NCBI GenBank assembly: GCA_963513935.1
Contig: OY740774.1
Location: 25,935,949-25,999,948 of the forward strand
DNA from: Aphrophora alni
Taxonomy: Eukaryota; Arthropoda; Insecta; Hemiptera; Aphrophoridae
DNA: 64,000 nt
Direction: 5' to 3'
The notes under the pieces were generated by a model. The model saw nothing but the letters and a program-made list of their open reading frames with translations. It was not told the origin of the DNA and did not search any database. Shown here piece after piece: positions 27,881 through 40,163 of this stretch (within the stretch, counting starts at the first letter, position 1; each line of letters starts with the position of its first letter). The translations under genes and the position numbers were made by a program.

Positions 27881-28960
27881 AAACAACAAATACATATTTT
27901 TACTATATTATGACTCAAACCTCGAAGATAATAAACTCAAATAAAATCCAGCTATTTTCAAAGATTTTGTTTACTACATTTAGACATCATTAAAAAAAAA
28001 AACTGTTCATATAAATTATATTATTTTATAATAAAATTATTTAGTCGGTAACATTTTAACTGATTCATAGTTAATCACTATCACACAAAAATATCAATAT
28101 TTCTAAATATTAAATCACAACAAAGAAGGATTTTAACAAGATTTTTTAAACCAATCGGTTGTTATCACAGCACCACTACTAATGACCAATGATGATGACT
28201 GATGAAACGTCATCTAGATGAAGGGATTTCTAGTTTTGTAAATTGGACTTGTTTTAAAGAACTTATGAGAATGTATATTTCAGTGTTACTCTTTAAATAT
28301 AGAGTTTAAATACGATAGTTTTCTGCCCTGAAAATAATGAAGTTATTTTATAAGAGTAACCTCCATTAAAATAAATGTAATTTATTGTCATTTTTTTACA
28401 TAAAATCTAGTATAATCCTCTGTGTGACCAATATCTATAACGTGGATTCATTTATTAAATTAAAAAACCACAAAAACTGAATTGGTTCAATTGTTTTGTT
28501 AATGATTCAATGAGTTAATCCAATATCCCAGTTCAAAAATATTTTATTGTTGGAGTATTTGGAGATTATTTTAGTTCATATCCAATCCATTTGTGCTATT
28601 TTTAAAGGTTTGCTAACATTAACGATTATGAGATTTGAAGGGGCTCGGGAGGAGACGAGTAGTTTTCTGAGGAATAGTGGGAAGTTGGGCGTCAACAATA
28701 TCTTGCAGGCATATTCATAAATCAATTCCTGATCTAAGTTGAGCACATGTATAGAACGGGTAAGCACGTGTTGTTTGGGGGGTATTGATTACTATTGACG
28801 GATGGAGTGGTAACCTGAAAAGTAACACGTGATTCATTTCTTTGCTTTTATCTAATGATTCTTAGGTAATTTGAGGTCATGGCATTGCTTTCTTATTATT
28901 TTCAGTTATTCCATTTTATATAACATGATAACTTTTTAACTTAATTATTTAGGATTTCAT
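27880..28960. repeat. Segmental repeat block D (copy 2)
   Basis: Collinear with 17030-17261 joined directly to 18963-19700. It therefore shows the state before insertion of the 17262-18962 LTR. The CTAC target is single here (28176-28179). No gene. Confidence 0.6.
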
Positions 28961-28999
28961 AATCGAGTTCTCTTGCATTAAGATCGACCACAATAATTA

Positions 29000-29760
29000 T
29001 TTGATGAAAATGATTGAATCCTTTCACTCCTTCGTGGAGTGTAGGGCCTCCATTAATTTAAACCATCTACTTAACTTCTATCTTTGACAAGAATACCTGC
29101 CTCAATCTATGTCCTGCCGGCTGATTTCTAATTCCCTTTCAACTCTAGATGTTCCGTTTCAGCGATTGTCTGTGGTTTTTGAAACCTATTCCCGATCAAG
29201 CGGTATTTACACGTATCTTGTTTTTCTTTACTATTCTGTTTCACATGGGTATAATAATATGGACTTGGCATTGGTATTACAAACCCTTAATTTTATTGCC
29301 CTTTGAATTGCAGATGATCGCCATATGGGGCACAATTATGCAAAGGGTCCATTTGGTTTCATAATCCTGCTTTCCATATCCTGCGATGATCCTCTATTAA
29401 ACCCCACCACCCTTCCAAATGGTGAGAACTCCTTGACCTGCTCTGTCACTTTATTATCAGTAAGAAGAGATTACACATTTGACCCTGATTTCTTTTACAT
29501 AATTTAGTTTGATCTAGAATCCCACTTTCCTCGGTTCCACATTAATTTAGTTTATTCAGCAAAACCTACATACATCTAAATTGGATGATAGTAGACACAG
29601 GTCATCTGCAGAATCGAGTTGCTCCAAGAGTGTTTAAGTCCTCATTGTAGGGGGCCTGCTGTCTGCTACACATCTCAGCGCACTATCCAACGCCATTAGA
29701 AAAACGATAATGGAGAGAAGACAGCCCACCCTGATTCCTGTATCAATGTATATATACTTG
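29000..29760 (-). pseudogene. RTE-like LINE reverse-transcriptase fragment
   Basis: On the minus strand, 29755 down to about 29590 translates to GIRVGCLLSIIVFLMALDSA and, further on, to QLDSADDLCLLSS. These match reverse-transcriptase motifs B (Gly-x-Arg-x-Gly-Cys-x-Leu-Ser) and C (x-Ala-Asp-Asp) in the expected spacing. Stops occur between them. The region below 29480 is the decayed C-terminal part, paralogous to 19940-20400. Confidence 0.65.
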
Positions 29761-29764
29761 AGAT

Positions 29765-31453
29765 AATACACTGCAATATTTTTATTCTATTTTTGAGGGT
29801 TTTTTATTCCAATCTTCGTACATCTTTTGAGCAGTCGGGTAATTATCTGCAGTAGTGACAATAATAATTTAGCCATTACTTATTAGTATTACGACTTACT
29901 TTGCACTCGTCTAGGGAGATACAGTTAGGTCACTCTCATCCATAAACAACTATATCAAACATTGTTGTAGCTAATTGACAATGTACAACAGACTTTAATT
30001 AACTAAATCTAGTCAGATAGTAATCTGTAAACCCAAGGGAAACTATGCTCACCTATCATCAACACTAATTTTATTAGTAGGTACAAAGTCACACTTGACG
30101 TATCCAATCCCAGCTGTTCTTGTCACATAACTAACCTTGAAGTCCCATATGATATTCTAATGTAAACACTGTGTTATTTGAAACTTTAATTATTTCAACT
30201 TGTAAGCTCTCTTTCAGACACGATAGTTTTTTCAAACTTGTCTTTTGCACTTCGATTTCAGGTAAACAATAAATAAGCAGCAGAATTACTCATTTTCTCC
30301 CCTATTAATTAATAATTATTTTCGTTGCAAATGCAGCTGGAATAACGCAGACTAATTTTTAATTTTAATTCTGAGACTGTGGCTGGCACTGGTAGCCCGT
30401 AACAGAGGAACAAATAGGAGTTTAAGTCTTGTTTTCATTTGAGAATGGCTAATTAATAGTCTTGATAGTGAAGTGATTTCCAGTCTAAATTTAGTTATTG
30501 CTGTCTTAGACAATTGAAAATGTACAGTATATCCATCTAGAATAATAAATTTTTAAAATCCGGTTAATTCGTTGTAAGCCACACGTGGTAGTATGGTACA
30601 AGGTCACACGTTAAAACATTCAAAGAAAAGATGAAAGGGTTGTTCTAGTTACTATTAAGTTGGCAATTTTTTGTTTTATATGACCAGTGTATGATGTTAG
30701 TAATTTTGGTGTTCGTAATTTCTTGTGTAGAGGGTTTCTTATTGGTTATTTTTAACTGCTCAGACATTGTTGTAGTTATTACATTCTTAGATTACTAGTT
30801 TCAGATTACAACATAGTCATTCGCTAATAAGTGTGTTGGTTCTTTTTATGTTCACGATGTTCTATATTTTTGACTACTCTTTAGTTGATACATACTCTCG
30901 AAACGTCACGTATTTTTTTTTATAAACAAATGATGACAAACGTCTGAATAAACTGTAACTAACAAGGTTCATTAGCTACATTCTGAGATAAAATCACTTT
31001 AGAGTAAACCAAGAATGTTAAATTGTATACAACTGACGTTTTCATGACTTAAGAAACGACCATTATTTTTTTAACATTGAATTCACCACGTTTGAGCTAT
31101 CATTAAAGTCTCCATATTTAACGTCAATGTGTACAGTTTGAAAGTAATACAAGTATTTCCGACCATTTTACAATGAAACGTAATTATTTCCTAGCCACAA
31201 TTCATTATGCAGTTATGTGTTAGTTGTAAGTGTCAAAACAAAATGTTCACGTTTGTTCTAGTTAGTTTCTGCTTTTGTATAAACCCAGTGCATTTTTATT
31301 ACGACTCTATGAAATGCCGTCAAAGTTTTAAATTGATTCTGCGGTCCATAACGTTTCATGCACTGCAGTTATGAAACGTTAAAACTAAATCAATTTTATC
31401 TCAATTTAGTATTATCTCAATTTTTACAGTTGTAGAAATTTTTATTTTGTATA
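29765..31453. other. AT-rich region, no feature seen
   Basis: No ORF, repeat or RNA signal that I can support. It carries the left 4-bp target duplication (31454-31457) of the following LTR element at its border. Confidence 0.4.
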
Positions 31454-31457
31454 ATGT

Positions 31458-33392
31458 TGTAGCATTCAAATTCCAAAAAATCAATACTGCAAAATAAATT
31501 CATAAACTCGTTCTCCACATCCAACTTCCGTCGCTTGACAGATGCTGCCACCCGGCGAGATTATCCCAAACTAATGATCATATGACATTAGAGGGTAAAG
31601 TACAACGGCAAGAGAGCCTATCTTCACTGATACCGGTATGCGAGTCTACCTGTAGTCACACAATGTCTGACATCCATATTTAGCTACGTTAGAGATAAAT
31701 TTCTTTCTTGGACTTCAAAATTTCTACCTCAGTTTTTTGGCAATGTTAATCTACAAGTTTTGTGCGTTTTAGTTCTATAATGTTTGGTAAATTTTCGTTT
31801 TCACGGCACAAGCTTACGTGAACTGCGACAGGATTTTCCAGGTACTCAACCTTAAAGATTTTTTCATATTTAAAATTTTGTTAATGCCTTAAAATAATTT
31901 ATTAATTATCATGTATTCTTTAAAATATGTATTTCATGTTTTATTTAATATTCAATGTTCTTTTGAAACTGAATGATTATAAAAATTTACTTTTCTTAAA
32001 ACATACTTTACAAAATCTTGTAAAGGCACATTTTGAGTTTGGAACAATTATGTGAAATAAGTGCAAACTAGTGTTGAACTTTAACGATCGAAATATCTTA
32101 TAGAACATGTCAAATATAAAACAATTGGAGAAATCTGTTCTAAATCAGAAAATTTCGTTTTACAGACTTGTGCAGATCCTTGCAAGTCTTATACAAGCTT
32201 TGTTTCAAACAAATTAAATATATATATATAGATTTATAATCATCTAAGAAGCTTTTAAGTTCAATCTTAACGAATTTCTGTCATACAATCAATTTTCTTT
32301 AATTTTGGCAAATAACCAGATATTTTCTTTAATAATGAACATTAATGCTAAAACATGTCTGATTTTGTACAGACACTAAAAAACATGTTTTTTTGCTATA
32401 GCTAATATGCTGGTAGAAGAAACACAGCGAAAGATCTAGACATGTTTCGCCCTGTTAACAAAACACGTTTTATCCAACATAGCTTCAGTTTCATGTGCAC
32501 AAAAGTGATGTAAAACAAAAAAAAACTAACTTTATAGAACTTTAATTAAACTCATATTGTATATGTGCCTAAAATTTATTTCAGCGAATATGTTTTCTTA
32601 AAAACGTTCTTTTAGATGTAGACTTGTGTAATTAATTATAAAATATATAAAATATTTATTGGGTGGAGCCTGCATGCAAACTTTCGGTCCTAACAGCCTC
32701 CCAGAGGTTATTGTCTAAATTAAAATAATTGACGTCAATTAATAAAACTTAATATTCAAAATTTTCTTTTTTTAAATAAACTTCTCTTTTTTTTATAATA
32801 AATTCTTTATCTAAAATATATATATTTATTGGCCAATATAGCATTTAAGTAATTTATAAAATAAGTAATATTATGTAACCTTTTTTTTTGAACTTATCAT
32901 TTCATAAATTAAAAAAAGGGGGGGGATAAATATCAGTATCTTTTCATCTTTTTTTTATTTTGTAATTTTTACATTTAAGGGCGTATAATCTTTTTTTTTT
33001 GGATTAATTATAATCCTGATAATTGTTAAGCTGTGCTCATTGTCTTTGTTAAATTTTGTAACGATAAAATATATAAACTAAAAAAGGGGGATAAATTTTC
33101 AGAATCTATTGATTAATTTTTTTTATTTAAATTATAATATTTTGTATTAAGGGCGTATAACTTTTTATTAATTATAATATTTTTAATCATAAGTTGTTTA
33201 TGATAATTTTGTCTCAGGATGTCTTTCTCAGTTGTAAATGATAAAATCTGAAACGTCGAAATTTCTTTTTTACAATAAACTTGAGCCTTGTTAATTACTA
33301 AATTTGTCTTTGTCTTTTTTTTATTTTTCTATTTTCTAAACATTGTTACCATTTTGGTTCCGCCTTTCTTAAATTTAAGTCCCCTGGTAACA
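31458..33392 (+). repeat. 5' LTR
   Basis: 1935 bp, starts TGTAGCATTC and ends CTGGTAACA. The 3' part contains two diverged copies of a ~190-bp block (GGGGGATAAAT ... TTAAGGGCGTATAA). AATAAAC sits near 33274 and may serve as a polyadenylation signal. The LTR is unusually long. Confidence 0.88.
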
Positions 33393-33398
33393 TGTTTC

Positions 33399-33410
33399 TG
33401 GTAGCAGAGC
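33399..33410 (+). promoter_or_regulatory. Primer-binding site, initiator Met-tRNA
   Basis: TGGTAGCAGAGC is complementary to the 3' terminal 12 nt of animal initiator tRNA-Met including CCA. It lies six bases after the LTR end, where reverse transcription would be primed. Confidence 0.8.
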
Positions 33411-35464
33411 TTGGTTAAATTAAATTATAGAGTGGTTAATTTTAAATTCTGGAACCTTAGTTAATTTTCAAAATTTTGCATTGGAATCATCTAAATTTAA
33501 ATTCAATATTTTTCTTTGTTAAACAAGGCTCAATTTTTATGTTTTGCAGCTTTTTTCAAATACTGCACAACTATTGCTGATGAAATTTTTTTTTTTATTT
33601 TTAATATTTAAATCTATATAAATCTATAGTCTCTTTTTTTATTATTTATTTTACATATAAACACTTACACAAAAACTTCTAAACCAATTTTGATAAAATT
33701 TTTTTTATTATTATTTTCTCTGCTTAAGTAAATTTTTTTTTTATATTTACATACATCGCACTATAGTCATTCACTGAATTTGATCCAGACAGCGGGCTCA
33801 TTCGGGAATTCCAAAAAAAAAATTAAATAAATAATAAAACCCAAAAATAGTTAGAAACAAAAAAAAAAACAAAAAAATATATTCAAAATTTCCTTCAAAA
33901 ATTTTCTCGAGTTTTCTTTCGCTTGTCTGTATTAATTCATACTTACACACACACATATACACAACAACTACACTACATATAATTCTTGAGTCTTTCTCTG
34001 GCTCTTTCATTTTTTGCATCATCTTAAAAGAAATTTTTTTTTAAATTACTTGGTTTATTTTTTTTAATAATTATCAGCAACAGTTAAAATGGCAGTGGAT
34101 TTGCTGCGACTAGTGGACTCGTTAAAGAATACTGAGCTTGCTTTTGAATTATTTTTGGTCATCTTGAAGGAAAATTATTTTTATTTATTTTTTTTAAATT
34201 TTATCATGTTGAGTAATAGGCAAGAATGGCGGTGGACTGGTTGATGCAGATGGTGGCACTTTCTTAATAATTCATTGAAATGTTGAACACTCTTTAATAA
34301 TATATCATTGTGTGCTAAATTTTCTTTTCCAAATTTATAGGGGCCCAGTTTTGTATGTAGGACAACATGGTTGGCCTGTTTGTCTATTCTTTAAATTATT
34401 CGGTTGTTCGTCTTTTATTATTAGCAGGTCAACATGTTGGTTCCTTATTTAGTTTGTTTAGGGTTGAGAAAACCGGAGTTTGTTTTTTTTTGTCATGGGT
34501 CACCTTTTATATACATTCATCTTGGTACCATCTCTTTTGCTACACCTTTTTTTTTTTTACACTTCTTTCTTTTGTACATCTTTTTTTTACACTTAAAAAT
34601 TTTGATGAAATTTTTTTTTACACCTTTTTGATTAATTTAAATTCCTTTTTGGGGCACATGATTAAAGATACACATATAAGACCTTAAGTCAACTACAAGC
34701 CCTGCTTTGCGCAGCAGAAAATTTTTTTTTTGACTCCCCAACGTTTCATACTGCTTATTTGTTTATTTTTAAAATGGATTATTTGTTTAGACCCTTCAAA
34801 ATTCTTTTTCTCACGGAAATTGTTAAGAGCCGTGAATAGTTTAAATTTCTCTTCGTATGGGAGAAGAGGAATTTAAAAATAACGACGCTGAGCATGATCT
34901 GACCTTAAAGGCTTCAGGAGTTTTTCTTTTATTTTTATTTATTTTTGGTAATTAAATGTAAGGGTCGGTTCAGAGGATTAAAATTGCTCCTCCCGCATGT
35001 GAGCTTCCTCTGAGTCCGGCCTTTTCCTGAAGTCCTTGGTGCCATGCACTTTCCCTCCCCGGTCCCCGGAGTGGTCACCTCCTCTTGGTGTCCCGAGGTG
35101 CCACTCCACCCCTTTTCCCCACGTACCTTAGTGTACAAAGTCAGTTCATGCACAGCAATGTCGACCTTTGCGTCACCCTTCAGCTCTTTCTGTCCGGGGC
35201 TTGTCCCAATGATAGGTGGGAAGAGCTGAGACGCTGTAGAAATTTCAAAATTTAATAAGTAAGTGCCGAAGGAGGCTACACCCTAGAGTGGTGATTATAA
35301 AAGCATTATGAAGCGTTGTTTCTATCAGGTGCCCCGTTGCAAAATTTTGTAGGAGGCCCTTCTGGCCCCTTCCTTAGAATCCTTTTGGAGGCCCTTCTGG
35401 CCCTTTTTCAAAATTTTGCGGGAGGCCCTTCTGGCCCCCTTTCTGACTCCACCCCAACTCCGTC
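33411..35464. other. Interior of the LTR element, no pol genes
   Basis: T-rich first half, then a GC-richer stretch (35030-35230). Around 35345-35442 there are three tandem copies of an approximately 45-bp unit with 'ggaggcccttctggccc'. Small ORFs (34367-34687 plus; 34935-35153 minus) show no zinc knuckle, protease or RT motif. The interior may act as packaging RNA only. Confidence 0.6.
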
Positions 35465-35465
35465 T

Positions 35466-35481
35466 TTCGGGGGGGGAGAGC
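35466..35481 (+). promoter_or_regulatory. Polypurine tract
   Basis: A run of G ending GGGGGGGAGAGC directly precedes the right LTR, where plus-strand priming is expected. Confidence 0.7.
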
Positions 35482-37416
35482 TGTAGCATTCAAATTCCAA
35501 AAAATCAATACTGCAAAATAAATTCATAAACTCGTTCTCCACATCCAACTTCCGTCGCTTGACAGATGCTGCCACCCGGCGAGATTATCCCAAACTAATG
35601 ATCATATGACATTAGAGGGTAAAGTACAACGGCAAGAGAGCCTATCTTCACTGATACCGGTATGCGAGTCTACCTGTAGTCACACAATGTCTGACATCCA
35701 TATTTAGCTACGTTAGAGATAAATTTCTTTCTTGGACTTCAAAATTTCTACCTCAGTTTTTTGGCAATGTTAATCTACAAGTTTTGTGCGTTTTAGTTCT
35801 ATAATGTTTGGTAAATTTTCGTTTTCACGGCACAAGCTTACGTGAACTGCGACAGGATTTTCCAGGTACTCAACCTTACAGATTTTTTCATATTTAAAAT
35901 TTTGTTAATGCCTTAAAATAATTTATTAATTATCATGTATTCTTTAAAATATGTATTTCATGTTTTATTTAATATTCAATGTTCTTTTGAAACTGAATGA
36001 TTATAAAAATTTACTTTTCTTAAAACATACTTTACAAAATCTTGTAAAGGCACATTTTGAGTTTGGAACAATTATGTGAAATAAGTGCAAACTAGTGTTG
36101 AACTTTAACGATCGAAATATCTTATAGAACATGTCAAATATAAAACAATTGGAGAAATCTGTTCTAAATCAGAAAATTTCGTTTTACAGACTTGTGCAGA
36201 TCCTTGCAAGTCTTATACAAGCTTTGTTTCAAACAAATTAAATATATATATATAGATTTATAATCATCTAAGAAGCTTTTAAGTTCAATCTTAACGAATT
36301 TCTGTCATACAATCAATTTTCTTTAATTTTGGCAAATAACCAGATATTTTCTTTAATAATGAACATTAATGCTAAAACATGTCTGATTTTGTACAGACAC
36401 TAAAAAAACATGTTTTTTTGCTATAGCTAATATGCTGGTAGAAGAAACACAGCGAAAGATCTAGACATGTTTCGTCCTGTTAACAAAACACGTTTTATCC
36501 AACATAGCTTCAGTTTCATGTGCACAAAAGTGATGTAAAACAAAAAAAAACTAACTTTATAGAACTTTAATTAAACTCATATTGTATATGTGCCTAAAAT
36601 TTATTTCAGCGAATATGTTTTCTTAAAAACGTTCTTTTAGATGTAGACTTGTGTAATTAATTATAAAATATATAAAATATTTATTGGGTGGAGCCTGCAT
36701 GCAAACTTTCGGTCCTAACAGCCCTCCAGAGGTTATTGTCTAAATTAAAATAATTGACGTCAATTAATAAAACTTAATATTCAAAATTTTCTTTTTTTAA
36801 ATAAACTTCTCTTTTTTTTATAATAAATTCTTTATCTAAAATATATATATTTATTGGCCAATATAGCATTTAAGTAATTTATAAAATAAGTAATATTATG
36901 TAACCTTTTTTTTTGAACTTATCATTTCATAAATTAAAAAAAGGGGGGGATAAATATCAGTATCTTTTCATCTTTTTTTTATTTTGTAATTTTTACATTT
37001 AAGGGCGTATAATCTTTTTTTTTTTGGATTAATTATAATCCTGATAATTGTTAAGCTGTGCTCATTGTTTTTGTTAAATTTTGTAACTATAAAATATATA
37101 AACTAAAAGGGGGGATAAATCTTCAGAATTTATTGATTAATTTTTTTTTATTTTTAATTATAATATTTTACATTAAGGGCGTATTACTATTATTAACTAT
37201 AATCTTGTTAATCATAAGCTGTTTATGATAATTTTGTCTCAGGATGTCTTTCTCAATTGTAAATGATAAAATCTGAAACGTTGAAATTTTTTTGTTTCAA
37301 TAAACTTGAGCCTTGTTAATCACTAAATTTGTTTTTGTCTTTTTAATTTTTTTAAATTTCTAAACATTGTTACCATTTTGGTTCCGCCTTTCTTAATTTT
37401 AAGTCCCCTGGTAACA
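35482..37416 (+). repeat. 3' LTR
   Basis: 1935-bp near-identical copy of the 5' LTR. Differences are few: small changes in homopolymer runs and scattered substitutions, mostly toward the 3' end. It is followed by the ATGT target duplication. Confidence 0.88.
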
Positions 37417-37559
37417 ATGTTTTGATACACATGCGTAAAATTTTGTATGGATTTACAGAATAAACATCTAATAATATCATCTTTTGTTTCCTTCGGGATC
37501 ACAAAGCCTCGTGTATATAGTCGCCACACCACACAATACGATCAATATTAGAATATATA

Positions 37560-39467
37560 CATGTAACCCAACTAGAATTCCATCTAAATTGTTTCAGGTC
37601 TCCGTATAGACGTCGCGTTCAACAACCATAGTTTTCTTCCTGAAAAATCATTTTATAAAAGTAACCAGTATGAATGTAAATTTAATTCATTGTCAAATAC
37701 AACAAGATCTCCTGATTCATGCGTTTGAGTCGTCGGGAGAGCAAAGTATTTTTACGATATTAATTTTGCTTTTATATATCAGGAGTACAACACGATCTCC
37801 TTTTTTATGAGTTCGAGTGGTCGCTAAATTAACGTATTTTTACGATATTAATTTTTCTTTTATATACCAGGCGTACTACAAGATCTTCTGTTATATGAGT
37901 TCGAGTGGTAGTTATATCAAAGCATTTTTAGGATTTTTTAATTTTTATCTATTACGCGTACATAAAGTTCTCCTATTTAATGGGTTTGAGTCGTTGGGAA
38001 AGCAAATTATTTTTACGACAATAATGTTTCTTTTACGTTTACATGTATATTCAAATTTTGAATTACTTAAGACGCAACAACAAAAAACTTTGATATTATT
38101 GTGCAAAAATAAACCAGTTAAATAACTGTTGTCAAGTCTAAAAGTACACAAGATGCGACATTTTAAATTCAGACTATATAAACTTATGCAACAGATGGAC
38201 TACACTACCTCTTGAACTTTTATGAAAATTTAGCCACCATAAAAACTAACTGAAGGTAAAATTCGAGATATTATTTAACTTGTAAAACCGGACTAAACAT
38301 TCCAGTCAGGAGTAAAATATGATTGCTGAATCTGTATGTACAATGTTGTCCACATTCTCTCTCTATATTAGCCTTAGTCACACAATAAGTTGACTCTGCT
38401 AAGCCACTATACAAACTGTATCCCATGTTTGAATCACTAAATCAATCATAAAGTTTATATTTAATTGTAAACATATAAATTAACGCTTTGTATGTCACTT
38501 CTAATCCTAATATATTCAATTCCAGTGGAAAATATTTATTTAGTAAAATAGCACCCATTTGATTACAAGACACATCTGTCTATCTGGCCCTTCGTTAACT
38601 TCTAGTTAATTTTTCCCATTAAAAAATTGAACCAATTTATTGAAAACAGGCTATCACAAGGGAGAGTCAACTAAATTAATAAACTCATACCATACAGTAA
38701 GTAATAAAAGTACTAGCAGAAGTATTTTACAACCACAAGAGATATTAAAAGAATCAATATCAATGTAAAGAAATTCTCCGTCATATTGATTAGTTATTAT
38801 CCTGTGTAATGCGATCCAGATGATAACATGTAGACAATTCAGCCGATAGTAAAATATTTACTGATGGTCGTGTCCAATTATATTAGATGTGTTGCCTGAA
38901 TACGACCTTGAACAATCATGTAATAATATTAGTTGACTTCTTCCCTATTTACTGCTTGAATAAATCGAAGAACGTGATAATATATATTTTAATCAACAGT
39001 ACATGATATATTGATAGCAGTTTAGTTGATAATAGACTCAACAGACTCTGTCCTCTCTCCTGAGTTAATGGGCACCAATTTCAGAATGACCTTATTGTTT
39101 CTTGTTTAGACCACTCATTAAAATAAAGCTTCGTAAATTATCGATTCGAAAGTAATTCAAATAGCAAAGCTTGGCTGTTTGAAATTAAATAGATTTTTAG
39201 AGCATCGTATTTTCTACTAAGGTTGTCCTTGACAATAACCTCGACCTAAGATATGTATGCGGGATCCGGAAAAAGTTATTGAAAATAATTGTATTCGTTA
39301 AATTTTAGTAAAATGTTTAAATTTCTTCATTTTAGAGTCATTGGTGTAATTTGTGGAAAATATATCTTAATGTTGTTCTTTTAAAACGTTATTCCTATAA
39401 ATGTATTTTATATTTCAAATATTTTTTTTAAATTTATTGAAACCATTTGCTAAGTCGTTTAAGCAGA

Positions 39468-39517
<50 letters not shown>
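37560..39517. repeat. Segmental repeat block C, left part
   Basis: Third copy of the A/B block, starting with a D-like piece and then a ~95-bp minisatellite (about 37690-38040, 'tttcttttatataccagg' units). It is cut by the Polinton at 39518 and continues at 53669. A TA microsatellite (39469-39520) immediately precedes the Polinton. No gene. Confidence 0.65.

Positions 39518-39523
<6 letters not shown>
39518..39523. repeat. Target-site duplication TATGCG, left
   Basis: Identical to 53663-53668. It lies at the end of a TA microsatellite. Paralogous unoccupied sites at 16495 and 22577 read GATGCG. Confidence 0.9.
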
Positions 39524-39554
39524 AGTAGAGTTCCCGTCAGTTTGGCACAAAAAT

Positions 39555-39572
39555 GGTGGGGGTACCCCCACC
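39555..39572. repeat. 18-bp perfect palindrome near left terminus
   Basis: GGTGGGGGTACCCCCACC is its own reverse complement and sits 31 bp from the element end. The mirror copy is at 53614-53631. It could fold back or bind a dimeric protein at the terminus. Confidence 0.85.
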
Positions 39573-39918
39573 CCTCCCCCCTCTCCCCTTGGCCCCTCCC
39601 CCTTTGCCCCCCCCCCTCCCCCCCCCTTGGCCCCTCCCCCTTTGCCCCTCCCCCCTCCCCTCTGCCCCTCCCCCTTTGCCCCTCCCCTTTAGGCCCCTTC
39701 CCTTCCCCCATTGGTCCCCCCCACCCCTCCCCCTGCCCCTCCCCTGTAGGCCCCTCCCCTTTAGGCCCCTTCCCTTCCCCCATTGGTCCCCCCCACCCCT
39801 CCCCTGTAGGCCCCTCCCCTTTAGGCCCCTTCCCTTCCCCCATTGGTCCCCCCCCCCACCCCTCCCCTGTAGGCCCCTCCCCTTTAGGCCCCTTCCCCCA
39901 TTGGTCCCCCCACCTGTA
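39571..39918. repeat. C-rich minisatellite in left terminal repeat
   Basis: Degenerate units of about 60 bp built from CCCCTCCCCTGTAGGCCCC and TTCCCCCATTGGTCCCCCC. The minus strand carries many G4-G7 runs with strong quadruplex potential. Proline-rich ORFs here are translations of the repeat. Confidence 0.9.
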
Positions 39919-39987
39919 ACGTATTATTGTTGTCGAGACACACACATGACGTCATACACACATGACGTCATACACTTAACTTTTTTA

Positions 39988-40058
39988 ATACCAGCGGGAT
40001 TCGAACCTATGAAGTTTGGATTTGAAGGCGGACACGCTACCGACTGAGCTATCGTGCA
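39988..40058 (-). other. tRNA-like segment with Pol III box A and box B, left
   Basis: On the minus strand TAGCTCAGTCGG (box A) is followed at tRNA-like spacing by GGTTCGAATCC (box B). A CTTCAAA loop would place UCA at the anticodon. The acceptor and anticodon stems do not pair, so this is not a functional tRNA. It may be an internal Pol III promoter or a tRNA-derived remnant. Present in both terminal repeats. Confidence 0.6.
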
Positions 40059-40122
40059 TAGTATTACAAGTCGGATATTTAACGCAGTATATAAGCCGCC
40101 ATGTTGTAACCGCAATAATGTG

Positions 40123-40130
<8 letters not shown>

Positions 40131-40163
<33 letters not shown>

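Larger units (their letters stand above)
31458..37416 (+). mobile_element. Non-autonomous LTR retrotransposon (LARD-like)
   Basis: Two nearly identical 1935-bp direct repeats with TG...CA ends surround a 2.09-kb interior. The whole is flanked by ATGT (31454-31457 and 37417-37420). A primer-binding site lies 6 bp after the left LTR and a G-rich polypurine tract lies immediately before the right LTR. The interior shows no gag, protease, RT or integrase, so mobility would need proteins from another element. The few differences between the LTRs indicate recent insertion. Confidence 0.88.

Noticed and set aside
34367..34687. 106-aa Phe/Leu-rich ORF in the LTR element as a membrane or gag protein
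   Set aside because: T-rich low-complexity translation with no zinc knuckle or capsid motif.
39518..39523. Polinton insertion as an assembly chimera
   Set aside because: A perfect 6-bp TSD, symmetric termini and paralogous empty sites argue for a genuine integration.
39401..40047. Long proline-rich or glycine-rich ORFs over the C-rich array (and 53315-53863)
   Set aside because: They are open in several frames on both strands only because the DNA is a C/G minisatellite.
39988..40058. Functional suppressor or selenocysteine tRNA with UCA anticodon
   Set aside because: Box A, box B and the loop fit, but the acceptor, D and anticodon stems do not pair.
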